From positions 620,001 through 684,000 of the forward strand of contig CAVWQS010000040.1 in assembly GCA_963757155.1 (NCBI GenBank): a stretch of DNA of 64,000 nucleotides, written 5' to 3'. The notes beneath the pieces were generated by a model that saw only the letters and a list, made by a program, of their open reading frames with translations, ran no database searches and was not told the DNA's origin. The position numbers were made by a program, and so were the translations under genes. This document shows, piece after piece, positions 54,251-62,729 of the stretch (positions are counted from its first letter, which is position 1; the number at the start of each line of letters is the position of its first letter). The DNA is from DASXQK01 sp963757155 (lineage in GTDB: Bacteria; Pseudomonadota; Alphaproteobacteria; Dongiales; Dongiaceae).

Positions 54251-55768
54251 GTGACGTACCGCTCTTTCGCCCGTCTTGCCTTTGCCCCGCTGCTGGCCGT
54301 GCTGCTCCTGACGACAGGGCCGGCCGCCTTCGCCCGCAGCGCTCCGGACAGCTTCGCCGATCTGGCGGAAAAGCTGCTGCCGGCGGTGGTGAACATCGCA
54401 ACCACCACCAAGATCACCGATGCCAATCGCGGCGATCCGGATCTGGAGGAACTCTTCAAGCAGTTCTTCGACAAGCAGCGCCGCGGCCAGGGCCAGGGCG
54501 GAGATCAGAACGGCGACCAGAATGGGGACAACGGGGATCAGAACGGCGACAACGGCGGCGCCGACGCCCCGCCGCGCGAGGTCACCTCGCTGGGCTCGGG
54601 CTTCATCATCGATCCCACCGGCTATATCGTGACCAACAATCACGTGATCGAAGGCGCCGAAGAGATCACCGTGCGCATGCAGGACAATGTCGAATACAAG
54701 GCGCGGCTGATCGGCCATGATCCCAAGACCGATCTGGCGCTGCTGAAGATCGACGCGCCGAAGCCGCTGCCCTTTGTCGAATGGGGCGATTCCGACAAAT
54801 CGCGCATCGGCGACTGGGTGCTCGCCATCGGCAATCCCTTCGGCCTCGGCGGCACGGTCACGGCGGGCATCGTCTCGGCCCGCCAGCGCGACATCAACGC
54901 CGGCCCCTATGACGACTTCATCCAGACGGACGCCGCCATCAACCGCGGCAATTCCGGCGGGCCCATGTTCGATGTCGACGGCAAGGTCATCGGCATCAAT
55001 ACCGCGATCTTCTCGCCCTCCGGCGGCAGCATCGGCATCGGCTTCGCCTTGCCGTCCTCCTTGGCCAAGGGCGTCATCGACCAGCTTCGCCAATACGGCC
55101 ATCCCAGGCGCGGCTGGCTGGGCGTGCGCATCCAGAGCGTGACCCCGGAGCTGGCCGAAGGGCTCAAGATGGCCAAGCCCATGGGCGCCCTCATCGCCGC
55201 GGTCACCGACGGCGGCCCGGCGGACAAGGCGGGCATCCGACAGGGCGACGTGGTCGTCAAGTTCAATGGCCAGGACATCGACGAGATGCGCCATCTGCCG
55301 CGCATCGTCGCCGAGACGACCTTCGACACCTCCGTCCCGGTCGTGGTTCTGCGCCAGGGCAAGGAGATGACCTTCCAGGTCAAGGTCGGCGAGCTCGACG
55401 AAACCGCCGAGAACAAGGCCGCCGAGAGCGCCCCCCAGCCGAGCAAGCCCAAGGCGCCGGATGCCTCCAAGACCATCCTGGGTCTCAGCCTGGCGGAGAT
55501 GAGCGAGCAGCTCCGCCAGCGCTACAACATCGCCGATGAGGCGGCCGGCGTCGTCGTCCTCAATGTCGATTCGAAGAGCAACGCGGCGGGCAAGGGGCTG
55601 AAGGCGGGGGACGTCATCGTGGAGGTCGACCAGAATTCGGTCACCACCCCGGCCGATGTCGAGAAGCGCGTCGCCGTGGCCAAGTCGAACGGCTACAAGG
55701 TCGTCACCTTCCTGATCTATCGCCAGGGCGATTTCCAGTGGGTGGCGGTCCGGACCGACCAGGGCTGA
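54251..55768 (+). CDS. degP: Periplasmic serine endoprotease DegP/HtrA (Do family)
   Basis: Periplasmic protease/chaperone. It starts with a GTG at 54251, seven bases after AGGAG, giving 505 residues with a signal peptide (LAFAPLLAVLLLTTGPAAFA). The catalytic triad is His131 (NNHVIEGA), Asp161 (KTDLALL) and Ser235 (NRGNSGGP). Two PDZ domains follow (GWLGVRIQSVTPEL; GVVVLNVDSKSNAAGKGLKA). Residues about 84-103, in the loop before the protease core, are a low-complexity repeat of GDQNGDN units. It overlaps miaA by 31 bp. Confidence 0.96.
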   Translation: MTYRSFARLAFAPLLAVLLLTTGPAAFARSAPDSFADLAEKLLPAVVNIATTTKITDANRGDPDLEELFKQFFDKQRRGQGQGGDQNGDQNGDNGDQNGDNGGADAPPREVTSLGSGFIIDPTGYIVTNNHVIEGAEEITVRMQDNVEYKARLIGHDPKTDLALLKIDAPKPLPFVEWGDSDKSRIGDWVLAIGNPFGLGGTVTAGIVSARQRDINAGPYDDFIQTDAAINRGNSGGPMFDVDGKVIGINTAIFSPSGGSIGIGFALPSSLAKGVIDQLRQYGHPRRGWLGVRIQSVTPELAEGLKMAKPMGALIAAVTDGGPADKAGIRQGDVVVKFNGQDIDEMRHLPRIVAETTFDTSVPVVVLRQGKEMTFQVKVGELDETAENKAAESAPQPSKPKAPDASKTILGLSLAEMSEQLRQRYNIADEAAGVVVLNVDSKSNAAGKGLKAGDVIVEVDQNSVTTPADVEKRVAVAKSNGYKVVTFLIYRQGDFQWVAVRTDQG

Positions 55769-56724
55769 TCTCGCCCCCGGGGTCGATTTCGCCTGAGCGC
55801 CGGCCGGCGATCGTCGTCGCCGGCCCGACGGCCAGCGGCAAATCGGCTCTGGCGCTGGCGATCGCCCGCGAGTTCGCGGGCGTCGTCATCAATGCCGACA
55901 GCATGCAGGTCTATCGCGAGCTGCGCATCCTGACGGCGCGCCCGGGAGAGGCCGAGCTCGCCCTTGCCCCCCATCGTCTCTACGGCGTGCTGCCGGCCTC
56001 CGAGCGCTGCTCCGCCGGGCGCTGGCGCGGGATGGCCGAGGCCGCCGCCGCCGAATCAGGCGACCGGCTGCCCATCTTCGTCGGCGGCACCGGCCTCTAT
56101 CTGCGTGCCTTGACCCTGGGCCTGTCCGAGATCCCTGGCGTACCGGCTGCCATCGCCGAAGAGGGCAGGGTGCTTCTGGCCGAACGGGGCGCCTCGGGCC
56201 TCCATGACGAGCTGGTGCGCCTCGACCCGGTGATGGCCGGGCGGCTGGCGCCGAGCGATAGCCAGCGCCTCTACCGCGCCTGGACCGTGCAGCAGGCAAC
56301 GGGCCGCTCGCTCGCCGATTGGCAGGCAGTCCCACCTGTCGGCGGCTGGCCCAGTCTGACCTTCGCCCTGACTCCGCCGCGGGGCGAGCTCTACGCGGCC
56401 TGTGATGCACGGTTCCACGAGATGGTGGAGCAGGGGGCGTTGGAGGAGGTGCGCTCGCTTCTGGAACTCGGCCTCGATCCTTCCCTGCCGGCCATGCGGG
56501 CGGTCGGGGTGCGCGAGCTGGGCGAGGTGATCGCGGGCCGCCAGGACCTCCCCTCGGCGGTCGCGGCCGCCCAGCAGGCCACCCGGCGCTATGCCAAGCG
56601 TCAAATGACCTGGATCCGGCACCAGATGCCGGCGGCTCGGTTCATCGAAGCGCAATTTTCGGAAAGAATCTTACCGGAAATCTTTAATATTATTCGCCAT
56701 TTCCTGTTGACCACTCCAGTATGA
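55738..56724 (+). CDS. miaA: tRNA dimethylallyltransferase MiaA
   Basis: Adds a dimethylallyl group to A37 of tRNAs reading UNN codons. The P-loop GPTASGKSALALAIA, NADSMQVYRELRILTARP and VGGTGLYLRALTLGL are MiaA hallmarks. The only usable in-frame start is a GTG at 55738 inside the degP 3' end, giving 328 residues. No ATG precedes the P-loop, so the start is uncertain. The C-terminus RILPEIFNIIRHFLLTTPV is locally AT-rich. Confidence 0.93.
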   Translation: MGGGPDRPGLISPPGSISPERRPAIVVAGPTASGKSALALAIAREFAGVVINADSMQVYRELRILTARPGEAELALAPHRLYGVLPASERCSAGRWRGMAEAAAAESGDRLPIFVGGTGLYLRALTLGLSEIPGVPAAIAEEGRVLLAERGASGLHDELVRLDPVMAGRLAPSDSQRLYRAWTVQQATGRSLADWQAVPPVGGWPSLTFALTPPRGELYAACDARFHEMVEQGALEEVRSLLELGLDPSLPAMRAVGVRELGEVIAGRQDLPSAVAAAQQATRRYAKRQMTWIRHQMPAARFIEAQFSERILPEIFNIIRHFLLTTPV

Positions 56725-56733
56725 GCCTCTAGT

Positions 56734-56767
56734 TTCCCGCGGCTGCCGCGGGAAGTACTGGATTTTT
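56734..56767 (+). terminator. Hairpin plus T-tract before ilvI (terminator or attenuator)
   Basis: TTCCCGCGG-CTG-CCGCGGGAA (56734-56754) is a perfect 9-bp stem. TTTTT follows at 56763-56767, nine bases after the stem. It can end miaA transcription or act as an attenuator in the ilv leader. The distance to the T-tract is longer than ideal. Confidence 0.45.
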
Positions 56768-56799
56768 CGCAATTTATGGCAGCTGCGAAGGAGCGAATC

Positions 56800-58557
56800 A
56801 TGGCTGCAGAGGAACTGACGGGGGCGGGAATCGTCATCAAGGCGCTGCTGGATCAGGGCGTCGAGGTGATTTTCGGCTATCCGGGCGGCGCCGTGCTGCC
56901 GCTTTATGACGAGCTCTATAAGCAGAACTCGCTCCGCCATATCCTCGTCCGCCATGAGCAGGCCGCCGTCCATTCGGCGGAGGGCTATGCGCGCTCCACG
57001 GGCAAGGTGGGGGTCGTGCTGGTGACCTCGGGCCCCGGGGCGACCAATGCGGTCACCGGGCTGACCGATGCGCTGATGGATTCGGTGCCGATCGTCTGCC
57101 TCACCGGGCAGGTGCCGACCCATCTGATCGGCAATGACGCCTTTCAGGAGGCGGACACCACGGGCATCACCCGGCCCTGCACCAAGCACAACTACCTCGT
57201 CAAAAACGTCGGCGATCTGGCGCGCACGATCCACGAAGCCTTCTATGTCGCGCGCAGCGGCCGGCCGGGACCGGTGGTGGTCGATCTGCCGAAGGACATC
57301 CTGCAGGCCAAGTCCAAATATTCCGGCGGCGCCTCGGTGAAGCACAAGAGCTACAACCCGCAGGTCAAGGGCGACGCCAAGCAGATCGAGCAGGCGGTCG
57401 AGCTGATGGCCAATGCCAAGCGGCCGCTGTTCTATTGCGGCGGCGGCGTCATCAATTCCGGCCCCGCCGCTTCGAAGCTGCTCGGCCAGCTGATCCACCT
57501 GACCGGCTTTCCCTGCACCCTGACCTTGATGGGGCTCGGCGCCTTTCCGGCCTCCGATCCGCAATATCTCGGGATGGTCGGCATGCACGGGCTCTATGAG
57601 TCCAACATGGCGATGCATGACTGCGACGTCATGATCAATGTCGGCGCGCGCTTCGACGATCGGGTGACCGGCAAGCTCGCCGCCTTCTCGCCCAATTCCA
57701 AGAAGATCCACATCGACATCGACCGCTCCTCGATCAACAAGAACGTGCGGGTCGACGTGCCCATCGTCGGCGATTGCGGGCGCGTGCTCGAGGATATGAT
57801 CAAGATCTGGAAGGCGCGCCAGGCCCAGCCCGACGCCAAAGCGCTGAAGGCCTGGTGGTCGCAGATCGAGCAATGGCGCTCGCGCCAATGCCTCGTCTAC
57901 AAGAACTCCGATCAGATCATCAAGCCGCAATACGCGCTGCAGCGCCTCTATGCGGCGATCAAGGAGAAGGATTATTACATCACGACCGAGGTGGGCCAGC
58001 ATCAGATGTGGGCGGCCCAGTTCATCGGCTTCGAGAAGCCCAATCACTGGCTGACCTCCGGCGGTCTCGGGACCATGGGCTATGGCCTGCCGGCCGCCGC
58101 CGGCGTCCAGATCGCCCATCCCGACGCGCTCGTCATCGACGTCGCCGGCGAGGCCTCGATCCTGATGAACATCCAGGAGATGTCGACGGTCATCCAGCAC
58201 CGTCTGCCGGTGAAGATCTTCATCCTGAACAACCAGTACATGGGCATGGTGCGCCAGTGGCAGGAGCTGCTCCACGGCGGTCGCTATGCCGAGAGCTATA
58301 CCGATTCCCTGCCGGATTTCGTCAAGCTGGCCGAAGCCTTCGGCGCCGTCGGCCTGCGCGCGGAGAAGCCCACCGATCTCGACGGGCTCATCGCGGAGAT
58401 GATCGCGGTCAAGCGTCCGGTGATCGCCGACATCGTCGTCGACCAGAAGGAGAACTGCTTCCCGATGATCCCCTCGGGCGCGCCCCATAACGAGATGCTG
58501 CTCGGCCCCGAGGATGTCGCCAAGCCGGTCTCCGAAGAGGGCATGGTGCTGGTCTGA
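56800..58557 (+). CDS. ilvI: Acetolactate synthase large subunit
   Basis: Thiamine-diphosphate enzyme forming acetolactate/acetohydroxybutyrate, first common step of Val/Leu/Ile synthesis. The ATG at 56800 follows AAGGAG at a 6-base spacing and gives 585 residues; an ATG at 56776 lacks such a site. Typical features are VIFGYPGGAVLPLYDELY, RHEQAAVHSAEGYAR (with the catalytic Glu), LVTSGPGATN and the TPP-binding region where GD is replaced by GE (VIDVAGEASILMN, then NNQYMGMVRQWQ). ilvH follows with a 1-base stop/start overlap. Confidence 0.97.
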   Translation: MAAEELTGAGIVIKALLDQGVEVIFGYPGGAVLPLYDELYKQNSLRHILVRHEQAAVHSAEGYARSTGKVGVVLVTSGPGATNAVTGLTDALMDSVPIVCLTGQVPTHLIGNDAFQEADTTGITRPCTKHNYLVKNVGDLARTIHEAFYVARSGRPGPVVVDLPKDILQAKSKYSGGASVKHKSYNPQVKGDAKQIEQAVELMANAKRPLFYCGGGVINSGPAASKLLGQLIHLTGFPCTLTLMGLGAFPASDPQYLGMVGMHGLYESNMAMHDCDVMINVGARFDDRVTGKLAAFSPNSKKIHIDIDRSSINKNVRVDVPIVGDCGRVLEDMIKIWKARQAQPDAKALKAWWSQIEQWRSRQCLVYKNSDQIIKPQYALQRLYAAIKEKDYYITTEVGQHQMWAAQFIGFEKPNHWLTSGGLGTMGYGLPAAAGVQIAHPDALVIDVAGEASILMNIQEMSTVIQHRLPVKIFILNNQYMGMVRQWQELLHGGRYAESYTDSLPDFVKLAEAFGAVGLRAEKPTDLDGLIAEMIAVKRPVIADIVVDQKENCFPMIPSGAPHNEMLLGPEDVAKPVSEEGMVLV

Positions 58558-59069
58558 TGGCGAAGGACGATACCATCGAGCGCCACACCATCTCGGTGCT
58601 GGTCGACAACGAGTCCGGCGTGCTGGCGCGCGTCATCGGGCTGTTCTCCGGCCGCGGCTACAATATCGAGAGCCTGACCGTCGCCGAGGTCGATCCGGCG
58701 GAGCAGCTCTCCCGCATCACCGTCGTCACCTCCGGCACGCCGATGATCATCGAGCAGATCAAGAACCAGCTCGACCGGCTGGTGCCCGTGCACAAGGTGC
58801 GCGACCTCACCAAGGAAGGGGCGGCGCTGGAGCGTGAGCTGGCCCTGGTCAAGGTGCGCAGCAGCGGCGAGAAGCGGGTCGAATCCCTGCGCATCGCCGA
58901 TATCTTCCGCGCCCGGGTCGTCGATGCCACCATCGAGAGCTTCGTCTTCGAGATGACGGGCTCGACCGACAAGCTCAACGCCTTCATCGGCCTGATGCGT
59001 CCCCTGGGGCTGGTGGATGTCGCCCGTACGGGCGTCGCCGCCATTGCCCGCGGGCCCGAGCCGATCTAA
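58557..59069 (+). CDS. ilvH: Acetolactate synthase small (regulatory) subunit
   Basis: ACT-domain regulatory subunit that gives valine feedback inhibition. The 170-residue protein starts HTISVLVDNESGVLARVIGL, with GRGYNIESLTVAEVD, and ends with the C-terminal domain EMTGSTDKLNAFIGLMRPLG. The ATG overlaps the ilvI TGA stop (TGATG). Confidence 0.97.
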   Translation: MAKDDTIERHTISVLVDNESGVLARVIGLFSGRGYNIESLTVAEVDPAEQLSRITVVTSGTPMIIEQIKNQLDRLVPVHKVRDLTKEGAALERELALVKVRSSGEKRVESLRIADIFRARVVDATIESFVFEMTGSTDKLNAFIGLMRPLGLVDVARTGVAAIARGPEPI

Positions 59070-59119
59070 CTCTTAGCGATCCCAGAGCCACTCTCGTTCT
59101 TCGCCGAAAGGAAGCCACC

Positions 59120-60139
59120 ATGCGTGTTTATTACGACCGCGACGCCGATGTGAACCTGATCAAGGACAAGAAGATCGTCGTCGTCGGCTATGGCAGCCAG
59201 GGCCATGCCCATGCCCTCAATCTGAAGGACAGCGGCGTCAAGGAGGTGCGGGTCGCACTCCGCGAAGGCTCGCCCACCATCAAGAAGGCGGAGGCGGCCG
59301 GAATCGAGGTGATGACGCCCAAGAAGGCGGCGGAATGGGCCGATGTCATCATGGTGCTGACGCCCGACGAGCTGCAGGCGAAGCTCTATACCGAGGACCT
59401 CGCCAAGCACATGAAGAAGGGTGCGGCGCTGGCCTTCGCCCATGGCCTCAACATCCATTTCAAGCTGATCGAGCCCCGCCCCGATCTCGACGTGTTCATG
59501 GTGGCGCCCAAGGGCCCCGGCCATACCGTGCGCTCCGAATATCTCAAGGGCGGCGGCGTGCCCTGCCTGGTGGCGGTGGAGCAGAACGCCAGCGGCAATG
59601 CGCTCGAGATCGGCCTCAGCTATGCCAGCGCCATCGGCGGCGGCCGCTCGGGCATCATCGAGACCAGCTTCCGCGAGGAATGCGAGACCGACCTCTTCGG
59701 CGAGCAGGTCGTGCTCTGCGGCGGGCTGACGGCGCTGATCCAGGCCGGCTACGAGACGCTGATCGAGGCGGGCTATGCGCCGGAGATGGCCTATTTCGAA
59801 TGCCTGCATGAGGTGAAGCTGATCGTCGACCTCATCTATGAGGGCGGCATCGCCAATATGCGCTACTCCATCTCCAATACCGCCGAATACGGCGACTACA
59901 CGCGCGGCCCGCGCATCATCACCGACGAGACCAAGGCGGAGATGAAGCGGGTGCTGGACGATATCCAGTCCGGCCGCTTCGCCCGCGACTGGGTCGCCGA
60001 AAACCAGGCGGGCCAGCCGAGCTTCAAGGCGATGCGCCGGCGCGCGGCCGAGCATCCCATCGAAGGGGTCGGCGCCCAGCTCCGCGGCATGATGCCCTGG
60101 ATCGGCAAGAACAAGCTGGTCGACAAGACGAAGAACTAG
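59120..60139 (+). CDS. ilvC: Ketol-acid reductoisomerase (class I)
   Basis: NADPH- and Mg-dependent isomeroreductase, second step of branched-chain amino acid synthesis. The 339-residue length is the short class I form. The cofactor loop is VVGYGSQGHAHALNLKDSG. Metal-site acidic residues lie in ETDLFGEQVVLCGG and YFECLHEVKLIVDLIYEGG. AAAGGAAGCCACC precedes the ATG. Confidence 0.97.
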   Translation: MRVYYDRDADVNLIKDKKIVVVGYGSQGHAHALNLKDSGVKEVRVALREGSPTIKKAEAAGIEVMTPKKAAEWADVIMVLTPDELQAKLYTEDLAKHMKKGAALAFAHGLNIHFKLIEPRPDLDVFMVAPKGPGHTVRSEYLKGGGVPCLVAVEQNASGNALEIGLSYASAIGGGRSGIIETSFREECETDLFGEQVVLCGGLTALIQAGYETLIEAGYAPEMAYFECLHEVKLIVDLIYEGGIANMRYSISNTAEYGDYTRGPRIITDETKAEMKRVLDDIQSGRFARDWVAENQAGQPSFKAMRRRAAEHPIEGVGAQLRGMMPWIGKNKLVDKTKN

Positions 60140-60167
60140 AGGCGCGGCCCTGCGAACCGGGTGACGG

Positions 60168-61745
60168 ATGGCCTCGCCCGCGCCTCGCCCGGGAGGCCGA
60201 GGAACGAAACCGAATGCCGCCGTCGCTCAGAAGACGGGGCCGGCCGATGAGGCCGGGCTCGGCTTCTGGCAGGTGGCGGTCTATATCGTCGTCGGCCTGA
60301 CGCTCCTGCGACTTGCCTTCCTGCGGGTATCGCCGCTGGAGTTCGATCCGGCGGAGGCCAGCCGCTGGCTGTGGAGCCGCAGCCTGGCCTGGGGCTACGA
60401 GGCCTTCGGCCGGGGCACGGCCTCGCCCTTGCCGGTCTGGCTCACGGCCGTCAGCAGCAGCTTCTGCGGCCCCGGGGAGGCCTGCGCCCGCGCCGTAAGC
60501 CCCTTGCTCCAGGCCGCGACCGCCATGCTTCTAGGGGCTGCGGGCGTGACGCTGGGGAGCTGGCGTCTCGGCGCCTGGTCGATGCTGCTCTACGCCACCT
60601 TGCCGGGCGTGGCGCTGTCCTCGATGTGGCTCGGCGCGGGCTCGACGCTCATCTTCTTCTGGGCCGCAAGCCTCTATGCCTTCCTGCGCTTGCGTCGCGG
60701 CGGGGGGATGGGCTGGGCTCTCCTCTGTGGCTTGGCCGCGGGGCTGGGGGCGCTCAGCAGCGAGGCCATGCTGCTCTTTCCCTTCGCCCTCACGCTTTAT
60801 CTGACGTTGTCGCCGGAGGGCCGGCACAGCGTCGCCGGGAGTTCGCTTCCCATTATCGCCGCTTTGGTGGCTCTGGCGCTGGCGCCAACCATCTTCTGGC
60901 GCTTCGAGCATGGCGCGCCGCTGGCGGCAGCGGTCGCGAACGGGAGCTTCCAGCCAGGCCGGGTTGCGGATTTCCTCGCCTGGCAATTGGTCATCTTCGG
61001 CCCCGTCCCGCTCTATTTCCTCCTGCGCCAGGCGATCGGCGGGCGCCGCTCCCCGCCGGCCGGCGCCGCAGGCAAGGTGCTCTCCGGCGACGACCGGCTG
61101 CTGCTGCTCTGCCTGTCGCTGCCGGTCCTCCTCGTCTTTCTTCTGCTCTCGCCCCTCGGCCATGCGAACCCCGTCAGCTTTGCGCCGGGCGTCGAGGCCA
61201 CCGGCTATGTCGCGGCAGCACTGCTGGTGGCGGGCGTGGCACTCGATGCCCCGGCATTGGCCTGGCTGAAAGCATCGGTCGCAGCCCATGGGCTCATTGG
61301 CCTCGCCCTCTACGGCCTGATCTGGGTGACACCCCATTGGCACGGGGCGCCGCGGCCCCTGGCGGAGGCCGTCGCCCGGCTCAGCGGCTGGCACGCCCTC
61401 GGCCAGGCGGTCGCCGCCCAACGGGCGAGAGAGCTGCCGCCGCCACGGCTTTTGCTCGACGGGCAGGTGCCGGCGAGCCTCCTGCTCTACTATGCCCAGG
61501 TCCCGCCGGGCGACTATGTGCTATGGGGCAGCGGTCCCGAGCAGCCCGAAGGGGAGGCGCCGCGTCTGCGGCCGGGCGATGAGGGACCGTTCCTGCTGGT
61601 CGGAACCAGCGAGCATGATCAGAAGATCTCGCCGCGCTTCACCGGGGTTCATCGCTTGAGCAGCATCATCATTCCCATCTTCACCGGCGAGCTTCGGCGC
61701 TTCTATCTCGACGAGCTGGACGGCTTTAAGGGCTATCAGCCATGA
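60168..61745 (+). CDS. Polytopic membrane glycosyltransferase, ArnT/PMT (GT39/83)-like
   Basis: A 525-residue integral membrane protein with about ten helices, resembling GT-C fold undecaprenyl-phosphate-sugar transferases that decorate lipid A or glycoproteins. The first periplasmic loop contains LEFDPAEASRWLWSRSLAWG, in the position of the acidic catalytic motif of the family, and SPLPVWLTAV follows. The C-terminal soluble part is unassigned. The coupled PAP2 gene (4-bp ATGA overlap) suggests a shared role in lipid A or polyprenyl-phosphate metabolism. That is inference. Confidence 0.75.
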   Translation: MASPAPRPGGRGTKPNAAVAQKTGPADEAGLGFWQVAVYIVVGLTLLRLAFLRVSPLEFDPAEASRWLWSRSLAWGYEAFGRGTASPLPVWLTAVSSSFCGPGEACARAVSPLLQAATAMLLGAAGVTLGSWRLGAWSMLLYATLPGVALSSMWLGAGSTLIFFWAASLYAFLRLRRGGGMGWALLCGLAAGLGALSSEAMLLFPFALTLYLTLSPEGRHSVAGSSLPIIAALVALALAPTIFWRFEHGAPLAAAVANGSFQPGRVADFLAWQLVIFGPVPLYFLLRQAIGGRRSPPAGAAGKVLSGDDRLLLLCLSLPVLLVFLLLSPLGHANPVSFAPGVEATGYVAAALLVAGVALDAPALAWLKASVAAHGLIGLALYGLIWVTPHWHGAPRPLAEAVARLSGWHALGQAVAAQRARELPPPRLLLDGQVPASLLLYYAQVPPGDYVLWGSGPEQPEGEAPRLRPGDEGPFLLVGTSEHDQKISPRFTGVHRLSSIIIPIFTGELRRFYLDELDGFKGYQP

Positions 61746-62437
61746 GAGGGAAAGCAGCAATCCTTCTCCTCCTCGCCTTCCTCGTGGCGCTGGCCATCTT
61801 CCTCGTCTTTCCCGAGCTGGATCTGGCGGTGGGCAGCCATATGCTGGGCGCCGACGGAAGGTTCCTGCTGGCGCTCTCGCGGGCCGCAGAGCTGCTCCAT
61901 TTCGCCACCCCTTACTGGGTTGGTCTCTGCATCGCGCTTTTCGTTTTGGCCGCCGCCTCCCGGCTGCTCGGCCGGCCGATCGGCGGCCTCGGCGCCTGGC
62001 AGGCCCTCTATGTCGCCGCCGTCTTCGCCATCGGCCCGGGACTTCTGACCAACACCTTGCTGAAGGATCATTCCGGCCGGCCCCGGCCCGTGGATGTGCT
62101 GCAATTCCAAGGCGCTCACGTCTATGTCGCGCCTTTCGCCTTCGACGGCGCCTGCGACCACAATTGCTCCTTCGTCGCCGGCGACCCCTCGGCCGCCTTC
62201 GCCTTCCTCGGGCCGGCCCTGCTGCTCCCGCCGGGGCGGCGCAAATGGGGCGTCGCCGCCGCCCTCGGCTTCGGGGTGGTGGTGGGGCTCCTGCGCATGT
62301 ATCAGGGCGGCCATTTCCTCAGCGACGTCATCTTCGGCGCCATCTTCTCCATGGGCACGGCGCTGGCGCTGCATTGGCTCATGTTCCGCGCCGACGGCCG
62401 CCCCAGAGCAAGATCGGCTCAGCTTGAACCAAGCTGA
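61742..62437 (+). CDS. PAP2-family membrane phosphatase
   Basis: A 231-residue polytopic protein with the three phosphatase motifs: KDHSGRPRP (KxxxxxxRP), SFVAGDPS (a PSGH variant with GDPS in place of PSGH) and RMYQGGHFLSD (SRxxxxxHxxxD-like). Lipid A phosphatases (LpxE/LpxF) and undecaprenyl-pyrophosphatases are candidates. The last about 11 codons and the stop are supplied by a palindromic repeat (62404-62455), so the native C-terminus may differ. Confidence 0.85.
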   Translation: MRGKAAILLLLAFLVALAIFLVFPELDLAVGSHMLGADGRFLLALSRAAELLHFATPYWVGLCIALFVLAAASRLLGRPIGGLGAWQALYVAAVFAIGPGLLTNTLLKDHSGRPRPVDVLQFQGAHVYVAPFAFDGACDHNCSFVAGDPSAAFAFLGPALLLPPGRRKWGVAAALGFGVVVGLLRMYQGGHFLSDVIFGAIFSMGTALALHWLMFRADGRPRARSAQLEPS

Positions 62438-62455
62438 GCCGTGAATCTTGCTCTG
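62404..62455. repeat. Palindromic repeat element covering the PAP2 stop codon
   Basis: AGAGCAAGAT (62405-62414) plus CGGCTCAGCTTG (62415-62426) pair with CAAGCTGAGCCG (62430-62441) plus ATCTTGCTCT (62445-62454), with a 3-nt loop and a 3-nt bulge: 22 bp of perfect pairing. The AGAGCA...TGCTCT ends resemble palindromic elements dispersed in alphaproteobacterial genomes. The PAP2 stop codon TGA is at 62435-62437, inside the element. Confidence 0.8.
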
Positions 62456-62466
62456 CTTAAAAGACT

Positions 62467-62515
62467 TAGAGCCTGGTCGTCTCAGGCCGTTTGGGCTTGA
62501 GACGACCAGGCTCTA
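62467..62515. repeat. Second inverted repeat, 18-bp arms
   Basis: TAGAGCCTGGTCGTCTCA (62467-62484) and TGAGACGACCAGGCTCTA (62498-62515) are perfect inverted copies around a 13-nt spacer that can itself pair (GGCC/GGCT). It lies 11 bp after the first palindrome. Together they may terminate transcription before leuA. The remaining 62516-62729 stretch shows no gene. Confidence 0.8.
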
Positions 62516-62729
62516 GGGGACCGCGGGTCGCGACTGGGTGCCGCCCCGGGCCGAGGGGCCGGGGAAATTGGCCTTGTAGAGGCCCCGGGCCTCAGGCTAG
62601 AAAAGTTACAGGCTTTCCGCGAGAGCCCGGGAATGGCTGCCGGGAGCGACCCCGGACACCGCCTCGGCGATCCTGTCCCGGCTCGCGGCCACATCACCGG
62701 CTCAACAGCGACATCGAGGAATGACAGCG

